64,000 nucleotides of DNA from Roseovarius amoyensis (lineage in GTDB: Bacteria > Pseudomonadota > Alphaproteobacteria > Rhodobacterales > Rhodobacteraceae). Every line of letters begins with the position of its first letter. The stretch's first letter is position 1. The stretch covers positions 1 through 64,000 of the forward strand of contig NZ_QITQ01000012.1 of assembly GCF_003260265.1 (NCBI RefSeq), written 5' to 3'. Made by a program: the position numbers and the translations under genes. The notes beneath the pieces were generated by a model that made no database searches, was not told the origin of the DNA, and was given only the letters and a program-made list of their open reading frames with translations. This document shows, one piece after another, positions 18,685-26,290 of the stretch.

Positions 18685-19554
18685 TCAGTGCCCCCGCGCC
18701 GGCAACAGGCCCTGCGGGCGCAGCACCAGGATGGCGGCCAGCAGGATATAGGTCAGAACCGCAGCGAACCCCGGCAGCAGAACGGCGCCGAAGGTCTCGA
18801 TAAAGCCTACAATGATCGAGCCGGCTATCGCGCCCTGCAGGCTGCCCAAGCCGCCGATCACTACCACGATCAGCGTCGGGATCAGGATCGAGATGCCCAT
18901 GCCCGTGGTGGCCGAGGTCACCGGCGCCGCCGCCACGCCCGCCAGCCCCGCCAGCACGCACCCGACGCAGAAGACGATAAAAAAGAGCCGCCCGACGTTG
19001 ATCCCCATTGCCGAGGCCATTGGCCCGTTTTCGACGCTGGCGCGGATCATCGCGCCGATCTGGGTGCGTGCCAGTGTAATCCACAGCCCGGCCATGATCG
19101 CCAGGCCAAGCGCGATGATGAACAGGCGATAGGAGGGGTATTTCACCCCCAGTATGTCGCTTGTGACGGCCAGCGACGGCGGCGCCGACAGCCCCAGCGC
19201 CACGTCGCCCCAGCCCATGCGCACGAGGTCGAGAAAGACAAAGATCAGGCCGAAGGTGACCAGCACCTGGTTCATCGGCCCGGCGCCGCGCAGCCTGTCG
19301 ATGAGGGTGAAATACAGCACCGCCCCGATCAGCATCACCGCCAGCGGCGCAAGGATCAGCGCCGCCCAGAAACTGCCCGTGGCCGCCGCGACCGAGATGC
19401 CGATATAGGCCCCCAGCATGTACAGCGCGCCATGGGCCAGATTGATGAAATGCAGCAGGCCGAAAATCACGGTCAGGCCGATCGACAACAAGAACAGCAG
19501 CATGGAAAACTGCGCCGCGTTGAGAAACTGAAGGATCCAGAAACTGGCGTCCAT
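18685..19554 (-). CDS. livH: ABC transporter permease (LivH type)
   Basis: A 289-residue permease with LivH features: LSIGLTVIFGLLHFINLAHGALYMLGAY near the N-terminus and VVVIGGLGSLQGAIAGSIIVG near the C-terminus. I chose the start at 19554 (MDASFWILQFLNAAQF), with GGGAGAG upstream; 12 upstream codons are open but lack similarity. The gap to the SBP gene holds a hairpin. Confidence 0.87.
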   Translation of the reverse strand: MDASFWILQFLNAAQFSMLLFLLSIGLTVIFGLLHFINLAHGALYMLGAYIGISVAAATGSFWAALILAPLAVMLIGAVLYFTLIDRLRGAGPMNQVLVTFGLIFVFLDLVRMGWGDVALGLSAPPSLAVTSDILGVKYPSYRLFIIALGLAIMAGLWITLARTQIGAMIRASVENGPMASAMGINVGRLFFIVFCVGCVLAGLAGVAAAPVTSATTGMGISILIPTLIVVVIGGLGSLQGAIAGSIIVGFIETFGAVLLPGFAAVLTYILLAAILVLRPQGLLPARGH

Positions 19555-19590
19555 TATCGGGCTCTCCCAGGGCGGTGGGTCATTGTGCAA

Positions 19591-19622
19591 ACGGCCCCGC
19601 CCGATGGGTCGGACGGGGCCGT
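19591..19622 (-). terminator. Intercistronic hairpin between SBP gene and livH
   Basis: ACGGCCCCG pairs with CGGGGCCGT around an inner 4-bp stem and a TGGG loop. On the transcribed strand only TTTG follows, so it is likely a partial terminator or mRNA-stabilising element. Such elements often keep the binding protein more abundant than the permeases. Confidence 0.5.
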
Positions 19623-19638
19623 ATATTGATGGGGTGGA

Positions 19639-20796
19639 TTATTGCAGGGCGCAACCCTTGGGGTCGTCGCGCACCGCCTCGACTGTGCCGACAACCTTTT
19701 GGGTCAGGGCGCCGCCATCCATGACGGTTTCGTAGATATAGACGTTCTGCACCACGTTGTTGGTCGCCGGGTCGATTTCCAGCGGTCCGCGCGGGCCGAC
19801 ATACTTGACCTGCGGCAGCGTGGCGGCAATCGTCTCGCGGTCGGAGGCGCCGGAATCGACGGCAGCCATCAGCGTCATCGCGGCGTCATAGCCGTGAACC
19901 GCGTATTCCGAGGGTGTGCGCCCCTCGTATGCGGCGCCGAACGCCTCGACAAAGGCGTTGTTTTCGGGCGTGTCCAGCGTCGGAACATAGTGCAGCGAGG
20001 TGGTCACGCCGACCGCCGCTTCGCCCTGGGCGTTGACATAGAGCGACGAGGTCAGGAAGCCCGAGCCGTAAAGCGGCAGCTCCTTGCCGAACGATCCGTA
20101 CTGCTTGACAAAGCTGATCGCCTCGCCCCCGGCATAGAAGACAAAGATCGCCTCGGCGCCCGATGCCTTTGCATTGGCCAGATAGGGGCCGAAATCGCTG
20201 GTCTGACCGAAGGGGGTGTATTCGCCGCCCACAATTTCACCGCCGGCGGCGGTGTAGGTCTCGGTGAAGGCCTCGATCATCTGCCGCCCGGCGGCATAGT
20301 CGGGCGCCAGGGTGTAGACCTTCTTGATGCCCTGTTCGGCCATCCATGTGCCCATCGGCCGGTTGACCTGTGCGTTGGAAAAGGACACCCGCGTGATATA
20401 GGCCGAGCAGGCGTCGCCGGTGGCGTTGTCGTTGCCGGCGTTGGCCACGATCAGCGGCACCTGGGCGCCATCGACGAAATCGCGCACGGCGCCCAGAACG
20501 CCCGAAGACACGATGCCGACGATGACGTCGACCTCGTCCTCGAGCACCAGCTTGCGTGCCTTGGCCAGCCCGACCGGCGGTTTGACCTCGGTATCCTCGC
20601 GCACGATTTCGAATTCGCCCGTGCGCCCCGAAAGCTCCAGCGCAAGGTTGAAGCCGTCGGTGATATCATTGCCGAGCGCGGCGTAGGTGCCCGAATACGG
20701 CAAAAGCAGGCCCACCTTGGTGTCGGCCACGGCTGGCGTCGCCAGGCCGATACCGGCCGCGGCGGCCAGTGCCATGCTGATAAACTTGGGTTTCAT
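19639..20796 (-). CDS. ABC transporter substrate-binding protein (aromatic-acid type)
   Basis: A 385-residue periplasmic binding protein of the Leu/Ile/Val type (type I fold). A signal peptide (about residues 1-25, ending ATPAVA) precedes DTKVGLLLPYSGTYAALG, the typical start of the mature domain. The start at 20796 has a GGGAGGAGAAAC ribosome site; a much longer upstream frame runs across the operator region and is not coding. The binding-protein subgroup and the divergent benzoate-CoA ligase operon suggest benzoate or a related aromatic acid as ligand. The leader carries TGCA-N6-TGCA operator repeats, so BoxR control is likely. Confidence 0.88.
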   Translation of the reverse strand: MKPKFISMALAAAAGIGLATPAVADTKVGLLLPYSGTYAALGNDITDGFNLALELSGRTGEFEIVREDTEVKPPVGLAKARKLVLEDEVDVIVGIVSSGVLGAVRDFVDGAQVPLIVANAGNDNATGDACSAYITRVSFSNAQVNRPMGTWMAEQGIKKVYTLAPDYAAGRQMIEAFTETYTAAGGEIVGGEYTPFGQTSDFGPYLANAKASGAEAIFVFYAGGEAISFVKQYGSFGKELPLYGSGFLTSSLYVNAQGEAAVGVTTSLHYVPTLDTPENNAFVEAFGAAYEGRTPSEYAVHGYDAAMTLMAAVDSGASDRETIAATLPQVKYVGPRGPLEIDPATNNVVQNVYIYETVMDGGALTQKVVGTVEAVRDDPKGCALQ

Positions 20797-20855
20797 GTTT
20801 CTCCTCCCTGAGAACTCCCCGGCGTCAAGCGCCTTACGGGAATGTTTCAGGGTTA

Positions 20856-20920
20856 TGCATAAAATTGCAACTGGTAAAGCTGTTTGTTGCATTTTTGTGC
20901 CAAGAGTGCATGATAGCGCA
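20856..20920. promoter_or_regulatory. Cluster of TGCA-N6-TGCA operators (BoxR/BzdR type)
   Basis: One exact repeat, TGCA-N6-TGCA (20856-20869), and two one-mismatch copies, TGCA-N6-TGCC (20888-20901) and TGCA-N6-CGCA (20907-20920), lie in an AT-rich island between the ABC operon and the divergent DUF4863/ligase operon. The TGCA-N6-TGCA pattern is, from memory, the operator of BzdR/BoxR regulators of benzoyl-CoA pathways in Azoarcus. boxR itself is at 29528-30469. Confidence 0.65.
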
Positions 20921-21021
20921 TAAAATTGAGTCCGACTCGGTGTTTTTCGCGGCAAGTGCAGGCGTGAACCACGCGGCACGGCGGCCGGGCCGGACGCATG
21001 CGATGCAGCAATGGAAAAGAC

Positions 21022-21489
21022 ATGACACGCGAACGTTTCGAGGGGCTTGTCGGCGAAATCGCACGGGATATCGCGAATCGCGCGCTTGATGACGAACTGG
21101 CTGCCCACCTCAACGCGGCATGGCCCGTCGGCGGCGAATCCTTCGAAGAGCTGCGCGCGCTATGCGCCCTGGGCGAGCAGGAAGGCTGGCTGATGGCGCG
21201 CGAGGCCGGCGGCATCCGTTTCGGCCGCGCGATCAAGCCCGGCACGACGGCCGGGGATTTCAGCGTCGACGTCGTGCGCATGAAGGATGTGCGCGGTCCG
21301 CATCATATCCATCCGCAGGGCGAGATCGGCGCCATCATCGCGCTGCAGGGCGCGCCGAAATTCGACGGTTTTGCAGAAGGGTGGTATGTTTACGGATCAG
21401 GGACCCGGCACCATCCGACGGTGGCGGGAGGAGAGGCTTATGTGCTCTATCTGCTCCCCGGAGGGGCGATCGAGTTCACCGGAAATTGA
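21022..21489 (+). CDS. DUF4863 protein (4-hydroxylaminobenzoate lyase family)
   Basis: A 155-residue protein with a cupin-like histidine pattern (RGPHHIHPQGEIGAII and later GSGTRHHPTVAGGEAYVLYLLP). The DUF4863 family includes the p-hydroxylaminobenzoate lyase of nitrobenzoate degraders, but copies beside box genes are common where no nitroaromatic pathway exists. Start chosen at 21022 (MTRERFEGLV). It lies 35 bp before the benzoate-CoA ligase start and downstream of BoxR-type operators, so it belongs to that operon. Its role in benzoate metabolism is unknown; repair or removal of a damaged aromatic thioester is one guess. Confidence 0.7.
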   Translation: MTRERFEGLVGEIARDIANRALDDELAAHLNAAWPVGGESFEELRALCALGEQEGWLMAREAGGIRFGRAIKPGTTAGDFSVDVVRMKDVRGPHHIHPQGEIGAIIALQGAPKFDGFAEGWYVYGSGTRHHPTVAGGEAYVLYLLPGGAIEFTGN

Positions 21490-21524
21490 CCACAGCGGCC
21501 ATGGCCGCGCAGGGAGGACAGCAC

Positions 21525-23084
21525 GTGAACAGGCCAGTAAACAAGAACTCGGCACTCTTCTTCGTCGATCGCCATATCGCCGAAGGCCGCGCCGACAAGA
21601 TTGCCTTTATCGAGGCGGACGGCGCCCAGCGCGAGCTGAGCTATGGCGGGCTGGCCGAAGGCTCGGCGCGCTTTGCCGGCGCTCTGCTGCGCCGGGGCGT
21701 CCGACGCGAAGAGCGTATTGCGATGATCGTGCGCGACCAGATTGAGTTTCCGATCGTGTTCTGGGGCTCGATCAAGGCCGGCGCGACCCCGGTGCCGATC
21801 AACACCATGCTGACCCCGGCCTTTTACGAGGGAATTCTGAACGACAGCCGCGCCTCGACGCTGGTGATATCGGCCGAACTTTGGGACAACGTGCAGCCGG
21901 CGCTGGCGGCCAACCGGTTCCTGCGTCAGGTGGTGGTCATCGGCGATGCGCGCGAGGGGGCAGAGGCCTACAACGATTTCGTCAAGGACGCGCCCGCGGC
22001 GGAAGTCGCCGAAGCCACCGCCGACGAGGTCGCGTTCTGGCTCTATTCCTCGGGTTCCACAGGCCTGCCCAAGGGCGTGCGCCACGTCCATTCGTCGATG
22101 CAGGCGACCTATGACACCTTTTGCAAGCAGGTGCTGGGCGCGCGAGAGGAGGACCGCGTCTTTTCCGCCGGCAAACTGTTCTTCGCCTACGGTATCGGCA
22201 ACGGCATAACTTTTCCGCTGGCGGTGGGCGGCTCGGCGGTGCTGCTCGCTGACCGGCCGACGCCCGAACTGGTCTTCGAGGTGCTTGAAAAGCAACGCCC
22301 GGCCATCTTTTGCGGGGTGCCGACGCTCTTTGCCGCGATGGTGAACGCGGCAGAAGCCGCCGGCACTGCGCCGGAACATTCCCTGCGCATCTGTACGTCG
22401 GCCGGCGAGGCGCTGCCGCGCGAGGTGGGTGAACGGTGGGACCGCCTGATGGGCGCGCCGATCATCGACGGTGTCGGCTCGACCGAGATGCTGCACATCT
22501 TCCTGTCGAACCGCATTGGCGACATTGTCTATGGCACCTCGGGCGTCGCGGTGCCCGGCTATGACCTGCAGCTGGTGGACGAAAACGAAAACGAGGTATC
22601 CGACGGCGAGGTGGGCGAATTGCTGGTGCGCGGACCGTCGATGCCCGAAGGGTACTGGAACCGGCGCAGCAAATCGCAGGAAACCTTTGTCGGCCAGTGG
22701 ACCCGCACCGGCGACAAGTATGAGCGCAACGCCGATGGTAGATACATCTATTGCGGACGGGCCGACGACATGTTCAAGGTGTCGGGTATCTGGCTGTCGC
22801 CCTTCGAGGTCGAGCAGGCGCTGATCGAGCACCCGGCGGTGCTGGAGGCCGCGGTGGTGGCCCGGCGCGACGAGGAGAACCTTGAAAAGCCGGCGGCCTT
22901 CGTGGTGCTGAAAGAGGGGGTCGATCCATCCGTGACCGAGGAATTCAAGGAATTCGTGAAGGCTAGGATCGGCCTGTGGAAATACCCGCGCTGGATCGAG
23001 GTGGTGGATGAACTTCCCAAGACTGCGACCGGCAAGATACAACGGTTCAAGCTGCGCGAGACGCAGGGCGAGGAGGTGAATTGA
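21525..23084 (+). CDS. bclA: Benzoate-CoA ligase
   Basis: A 519-residue adenylate-forming ligase. P-loop YSSGSTGLPKG (174-184), AGKLFFAYGIGNGITFPL of the aryl pocket, GVGSTEMLHIFLSN (A5), and the catalytic lysine in KTATGKIQRFK near the C-terminus all match benzoate-CoA ligases (BclA/BadA/BzdA). It converts benzoate, ATP and CoA to benzoyl-CoA, the shared intermediate of both the Bcr and Box pathways here; it is the only aryl-CoA ligase in the window. I chose GTG at 21525 with AGGGAGGA at 21511-21518; an in-frame ATG at 21501 has no comparable site. Overlaps the next gene as TGATG. Confidence 0.93.
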   Translation: MNRPVNKNSALFFVDRHIAEGRADKIAFIEADGAQRELSYGGLAEGSARFAGALLRRGVRREERIAMIVRDQIEFPIVFWGSIKAGATPVPINTMLTPAFYEGILNDSRASTLVISAELWDNVQPALAANRFLRQVVVIGDAREGAEAYNDFVKDAPAAEVAEATADEVAFWLYSSGSTGLPKGVRHVHSSMQATYDTFCKQVLGAREEDRVFSAGKLFFAYGIGNGITFPLAVGGSAVLLADRPTPELVFEVLEKQRPAIFCGVPTLFAAMVNAAEAAGTAPEHSLRICTSAGEALPREVGERWDRLMGAPIIDGVGSTEMLHIFLSNRIGDIVYGTSGVAVPGYDLQLVDENENEVSDGEVGELLVRGPSMPEGYWNRRSKSQETFVGQWTRTGDKYERNADGRYIYCGRADDMFKVSGIWLSPFEVEQALIEHPAVLEAAVVARRDEENLEKPAAFVVLKEGVDPSVTEEFKEFVKARIGLWKYPRWIEVVDELPKTATGKIQRFKLRETQGEEVN

Positions 23085-23908
23085 TGGCACTGGACTGGAA
23101 TACCGGTGGCGGAACGCTGAAGGCGGGTGAAAAGATGCTTGAATGGGCCGGGTTCGGCCCGGCGCCTGCGGGGGACGCGCCGGTTATCGTGATGCTGCAC
23201 GAAGGGCTGGGCAGCTTGGGCCTTTGGCGCGATTTTCCGCAGCGCGTGGCGCAGGCCACGGGGCTGCCGGTCTTTGCCTGGTCGCGCGCGGGCTATGGGC
23301 AATCCGACCCCGCCGATCTGCCGCGGCCGCTGGATTACATGACGCAAGAGGCGACAGGCCCGCTGCGCGAGGTGCTCGACGCCATAGGGGCTGCGCATTT
23401 TATCCTGCTGGGCCATTCTGACGGCGCCACCATCGCCGCCGAATATGCCGGCCGGATCGAGGATTTCCGCATTCGCGGCCTGATCCTGATGGCGCCGCAT
23501 TTCTTTGCCGAAGAAGAGGGGCTGGCCGAGATCGCCCGCGCCGGCGAGGCATTCAAGGCCGGCGGTCTGAAGGAACGGATGGCCAGGCATCACCGCGACC
23601 CCGAGGCCACCTTTCGCGGCTGGAACGATGCCTGGCTCGATCCGGGTTTTCGCAGCTGGAACGTGGCCGACGTGATCGACTATCTGCGCATTCCGGTGCT
23701 GGTTATCCAAGGGCGGCAAGACCAGTACGGATCGCTGGCGCAGGTGCGCGAGGTTGAGGAACGCTGCTATTCGCCGGTGGACGTGGTGTTGCTCGACGAT
23801 TGCGGGCATTCGCCGCATCTGGATTGCCCCGACCGGATTCTGGCCGCTGTCGCCGACTTCGCCGGGCGGCTGCAACGGATCGAGGCGGCGCAGCCAGAAA
23901 CCGCATGA
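23084..23908 (+). CDS. Alpha/beta hydrolase of the box cluster
   Basis: A 274-residue alpha/beta-hydrolase. The oxyanion region reads LHEGLGSLGLW, the nucleophile elbow is GHSDG (Ser112), and the catalytic His is probably in DDCGHSPHLDCPD near residue 243. Hydrolases of this group are often found in box clusters, where a thioester or lactone hydrolase role has been suggested without firm proof. The ATG overlaps the ligase stop and has AGGAGG upstream; the next gene overlaps its stop by 4 bp. Confidence 0.78.
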   Translation: MALDWNTGGGTLKAGEKMLEWAGFGPAPAGDAPVIVMLHEGLGSLGLWRDFPQRVAQATGLPVFAWSRAGYGQSDPADLPRPLDYMTQEATGPLREVLDAIGAAHFILLGHSDGATIAAEYAGRIEDFRIRGLILMAPHFFAEEEGLAEIARAGEAFKAGGLKERMARHHRDPEATFRGWNDAWLDPGFRSWNVADVIDYLRIPVLVIQGRQDQYGSLAQVREVEERCYSPVDVVLLDDCGHSPHLDCPDRILAAVADFAGRLQRIEAAQPETA

Positions 23909-24384
23909 CCGCGGCGCGCCGGGCCAGCGACACGGGCGCGGTGGCGGATCCCGATCTGGTGGGCGGGCCGCACCTGCCCGGCCGCACCCCGCGCCCGCCC
24001 GAGGCGGCCTTTGCCCCGCTCAAGGCGGCGCTGGAGGGCGCGGATGACCCGGCGGCGCTGGCGGCCAGCGCGGCCTTTGGTGCGGCGCTGCGGCTGTTCG
24101 AACGCCGCTACTATTGGGAGGCGCACGAGATGTTCGAGGCGGTCTGGATACGCCTGCCGCCGGCCAGCGCCGAACGGGTGCTGCTGCGCGGGCTGATCCA
24201 GCTGTCTAATGCCGGGCTCAAGGCGCGGATGGGGCGGGGCAGGGCGACCGCCCGCATCCTGGCGCTGGCCGACGCGGACCTGGCCGAGGTCGCAGCGCGC
24301 GCCCCGGCAGGGGCAATGGGCCTGACGCCCGGCGCCCTGGCTGCGCTCAGATGTCAGGCTGCGGGCGAGGCGGATGATGAATGA
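23905..24384 (+). CDS. DUF309 protein
   Basis: A 159-residue protein of the DUF309 helical family, with FERRYYWEAHEMFEAVWIRL (the conserved H-E pair) and LLRGLIQLSNAGLKARMGR. The family is uncharacterised; the His-Glu arrangement suggests metal binding. It overlaps the hydrolase stop by 4 bp and is the last gene of the DUF4863-bclA-hydrolase-DUF309 operon. It lacks a detectable signal peptide. Some DUF309 genes accompany box clusters, but no function is known to me. Confidence 0.7.
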   Translation: MTAARRASDTGAVADPDLVGGPHLPGRTPRPPEAAFAPLKAALEGADDPAALAASAAFGAALRLFERRYYWEAHEMFEAVWIRLPPASAERVLLRGLIQLSNAGLKARMGRGRATARILALADADLAEVAARAPAGAMGLTPGALAALRCQAAGEADDE

Positions 24385-24404
24385 CACACGAATACTGCAA
24401 CGAC

Positions 24405-24444
24405 TTGCCGCGACAGATCGGGGGATTATGTGCATAATTATGCA
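24405..24444 (+). promoter_or_regulatory. Perfect BoxR-type operator upstream of boxC
   Basis: GTGCATAATTATGCAC at 24430-24445 is a perfect palindrome containing TGCA-N6-TGCA (24431-24444). A candidate promoter TTGCCG (24405-24410), 16 bp, TATGTG (24427-24432) would place the operator over the -10 box. Confidence 0.65.
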
Positions 24445-24485
24445 CTATGCGTCGAAGAAACGTCCTGTTTGGGCGCATTAATGGC

Positions 24486-24514
24486 TTGTTCGGCGGCAAT
24501 TTGGGCAATATGGT
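24486..24514 (+). promoter_or_regulatory. Second candidate promoter for boxC
   Basis: TTGTTC (24486-24491), a 17-bp spacer and TATGGT (24509-24514), with a single TGCA half-site touching the -10 end. It lies 73 bp before the boxC GTG. It is closer to the gene than the palindromic operator, so either or both may be used. Confidence 0.45.
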
Positions 24515-24586
24515 GCATATCAGACTCACGTTTAGAATGATTCTGAACCACCTGATGTCAGAACGCCGACACGAAAGGAGGGCCGC

Positions 24587-26245
24587 GTGTCCAAGAGCAT
24601 AGACTTTCAGACGGACCCCTCGCAGTACCGCCATTGGCGGGTCGAATACGACGGACCCGTTGCCAATCTCTACATGGATGTGGACGAGGATGGTGGCCTG
24701 TTCGAGGGCTACAAGCTCAAGCTCAATTCCTACGACCTGAGCGTGGATATCGAACTGGCGGATATCGTCCAGCGGATGCGGTTCGAACACCCCGAGGTCA
24801 AGGTGGTGGTGATGCGTTCAGGCAAGGACAGGGTATTCTGTTCGGGCGCCAACATCCGCATGCTGGGCGGGGCCGAGCACGGCCACAAGGTGAATTTCTG
24901 CAAGTTCACCAACGAGACCCGCAACACCTATGAGGCGGCCGAGGACGACTCGGGCCAGAAATACATCTGCGCCATTCGAGGCGCCTGTGCCGGCGGCGGG
25001 TATGAGCTGGCGCTGGCGTGCAACCACATCATGCTGACCGACGACAGCACCTCGTCGGTGTCGCTGCCGGAGGTGCCTTTGCTGGCGGTGCTACCGGGCA
25101 CCGGCGGGTTGACCCGCGTAACCGATAAACGCCGCGTGCGCCGCGACCGCGCCGATGTCTTCAGCTCGGTCGAAGAGGGGGTGCGCGGCAAGCGGGCGCA
25201 GGAATGGGGTCTTGTCGACGAGGTGATCTCGAATTCCAGGTTCGACGCCACCGTTGACGAGCGCGCGCGCGAATTCGCCGCCCGATCGGCCAAGCCAGAT
25301 GTCGACAAGGGCATCGCACTGACCCCGATCGAGCGCCACTTCGACGCCGGGGGCGTGCATTACTCGCTGGTCGAGGTGGCGATAGACCGCGATGCTCGCA
25401 CCGCCACCGTCACCCTTTCGGGTCCCGATGCCGACGCGCCCGCCACGATGGATGAGGTGGTTGCGCAGGGCGCGGATTTCTACCTGCTGCGGCTGGCGCG
25501 CGAGTTGGATGACGCGATCTTGCATCTGCGCTTTAACGAGCCCGAGATCGGCATCGTCAGCTTTCATAGCCAAGGCGACCCGGCGCAGGTCATGGCGCAC
25601 GAGGAACTGCTGCTGGCCAATGACGAACACTGGCTGGCGGTCGAAATTCTGGCCTACTGGAAACGGCTGCTCAAGCGCGTCGACGTCACCTCGCGGTCGC
25701 TGGTGGCGGTGGTCGAGCACGGGTCGTGCTTTGCCGGGGTGCTGTCCGAACTGCTGTTTGCCGCCGACCGCAGCTATATGATGGAGGGCGAGTTCGAAGG
25801 CGACAACCGCCCCACGGCAACGGTGAGGCTGGGGGCGGGCAATTTTGGCCGCTATCCGATGGGCAACGGGCTGAGCAGGCTGGAGACGCGTTTCCTGGGC
25901 GCGCCCGAGATGGTCGAGGCCGCGCGCGGGCGCATCGGCGAACCGCTGGAGGCCGAAGAGGCCGACGAGGCGGGCCTTGTCACCTTCATCCTCGACGATA
26001 TCGACTGGGAGGACGAGATGCGCATCTTTTACGAGGAACGCGCATCCTTCAGCCCCGACGCGATGACCGCGATGGAGGCCAACCTGCGCTTTGCCGGTCC
26101 CGAAACGATGGAAACCCGTATCTTCGGCCGGCTTACCGCCTGGCAGAACTGGATATTCATCCGCCCCAACGCCACTGGCGAAGACGGCGCACTGCAACGC
26201 TACGGCACCGGCCAGCGCGGCGAATTCGACATGCGCCGCGTCTGA
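24587..26245 (+). CDS. boxC: 2,3-epoxybenzoyl-CoA dihydrolase (benzoyl-CoA-dihydrodiol lyase)
   Basis: A 552-residue, double-length crotonase-superfamily protein with two enoyl-hydratase-like halves: VFCSGANIRMLGG and GACAGGGYELALACNH in the first, SLVAVVEHGSCFAGVLSELLFA in the second. BoxC hydrolytically opens the epoxide ring of 2,3-epoxybenzoyl-CoA, releasing formate and giving 3,4-dehydroadipyl-CoA semialdehyde. The start is a GTG with AAAGGAGGG upstream. First gene of boxC-boxB-boxA-thioesterase. The semialdehyde dehydrogenase BoxD, which acts next, is not in this window. Confidence 0.94.
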   Translation: MSKSIDFQTDPSQYRHWRVEYDGPVANLYMDVDEDGGLFEGYKLKLNSYDLSVDIELADIVQRMRFEHPEVKVVVMRSGKDRVFCSGANIRMLGGAEHGHKVNFCKFTNETRNTYEAAEDDSGQKYICAIRGACAGGGYELALACNHIMLTDDSTSSVSLPEVPLLAVLPGTGGLTRVTDKRRVRRDRADVFSSVEEGVRGKRAQEWGLVDEVISNSRFDATVDERAREFAARSAKPDVDKGIALTPIERHFDAGGVHYSLVEVAIDRDARTATVTLSGPDADAPATMDEVVAQGADFYLLRLARELDDAILHLRFNEPEIGIVSFHSQGDPAQVMAHEELLLANDEHWLAVEILAYWKRLLKRVDVTSRSLVAVVEHGSCFAGVLSELLFAADRSYMMEGEFEGDNRPTATVRLGAGNFGRYPMGNGLSRLETRFLGAPEMVEAARGRIGEPLEAEEADEAGLVTFILDDIDWEDEMRIFYEERASFSPDAMTAMEANLRFAGPETMETRIFGRLTAWQNWIFIRPNATGEDGALQRYGTGQRGEFDMRRV

Positions 26246-26290
26246 TTTCGCGCCAGAGGCTTCGAACGAAAAACAGGGAGTTACCCAAGT

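Noticed and set aside
20856..20925. N-terminal extension of the ABC binding protein through the operator region
   Set aside because: The frame is open to 21108 but the extension has no family similarity, would cover the operators, and the ATG at 20796 has a strong ribosome site and a good signal peptide.
21447..23090. 547-codon open frame antisense to benzoate-CoA ligase
   Set aside because: Shadow frame; no recognisable motif and no promoter or ribosome site.
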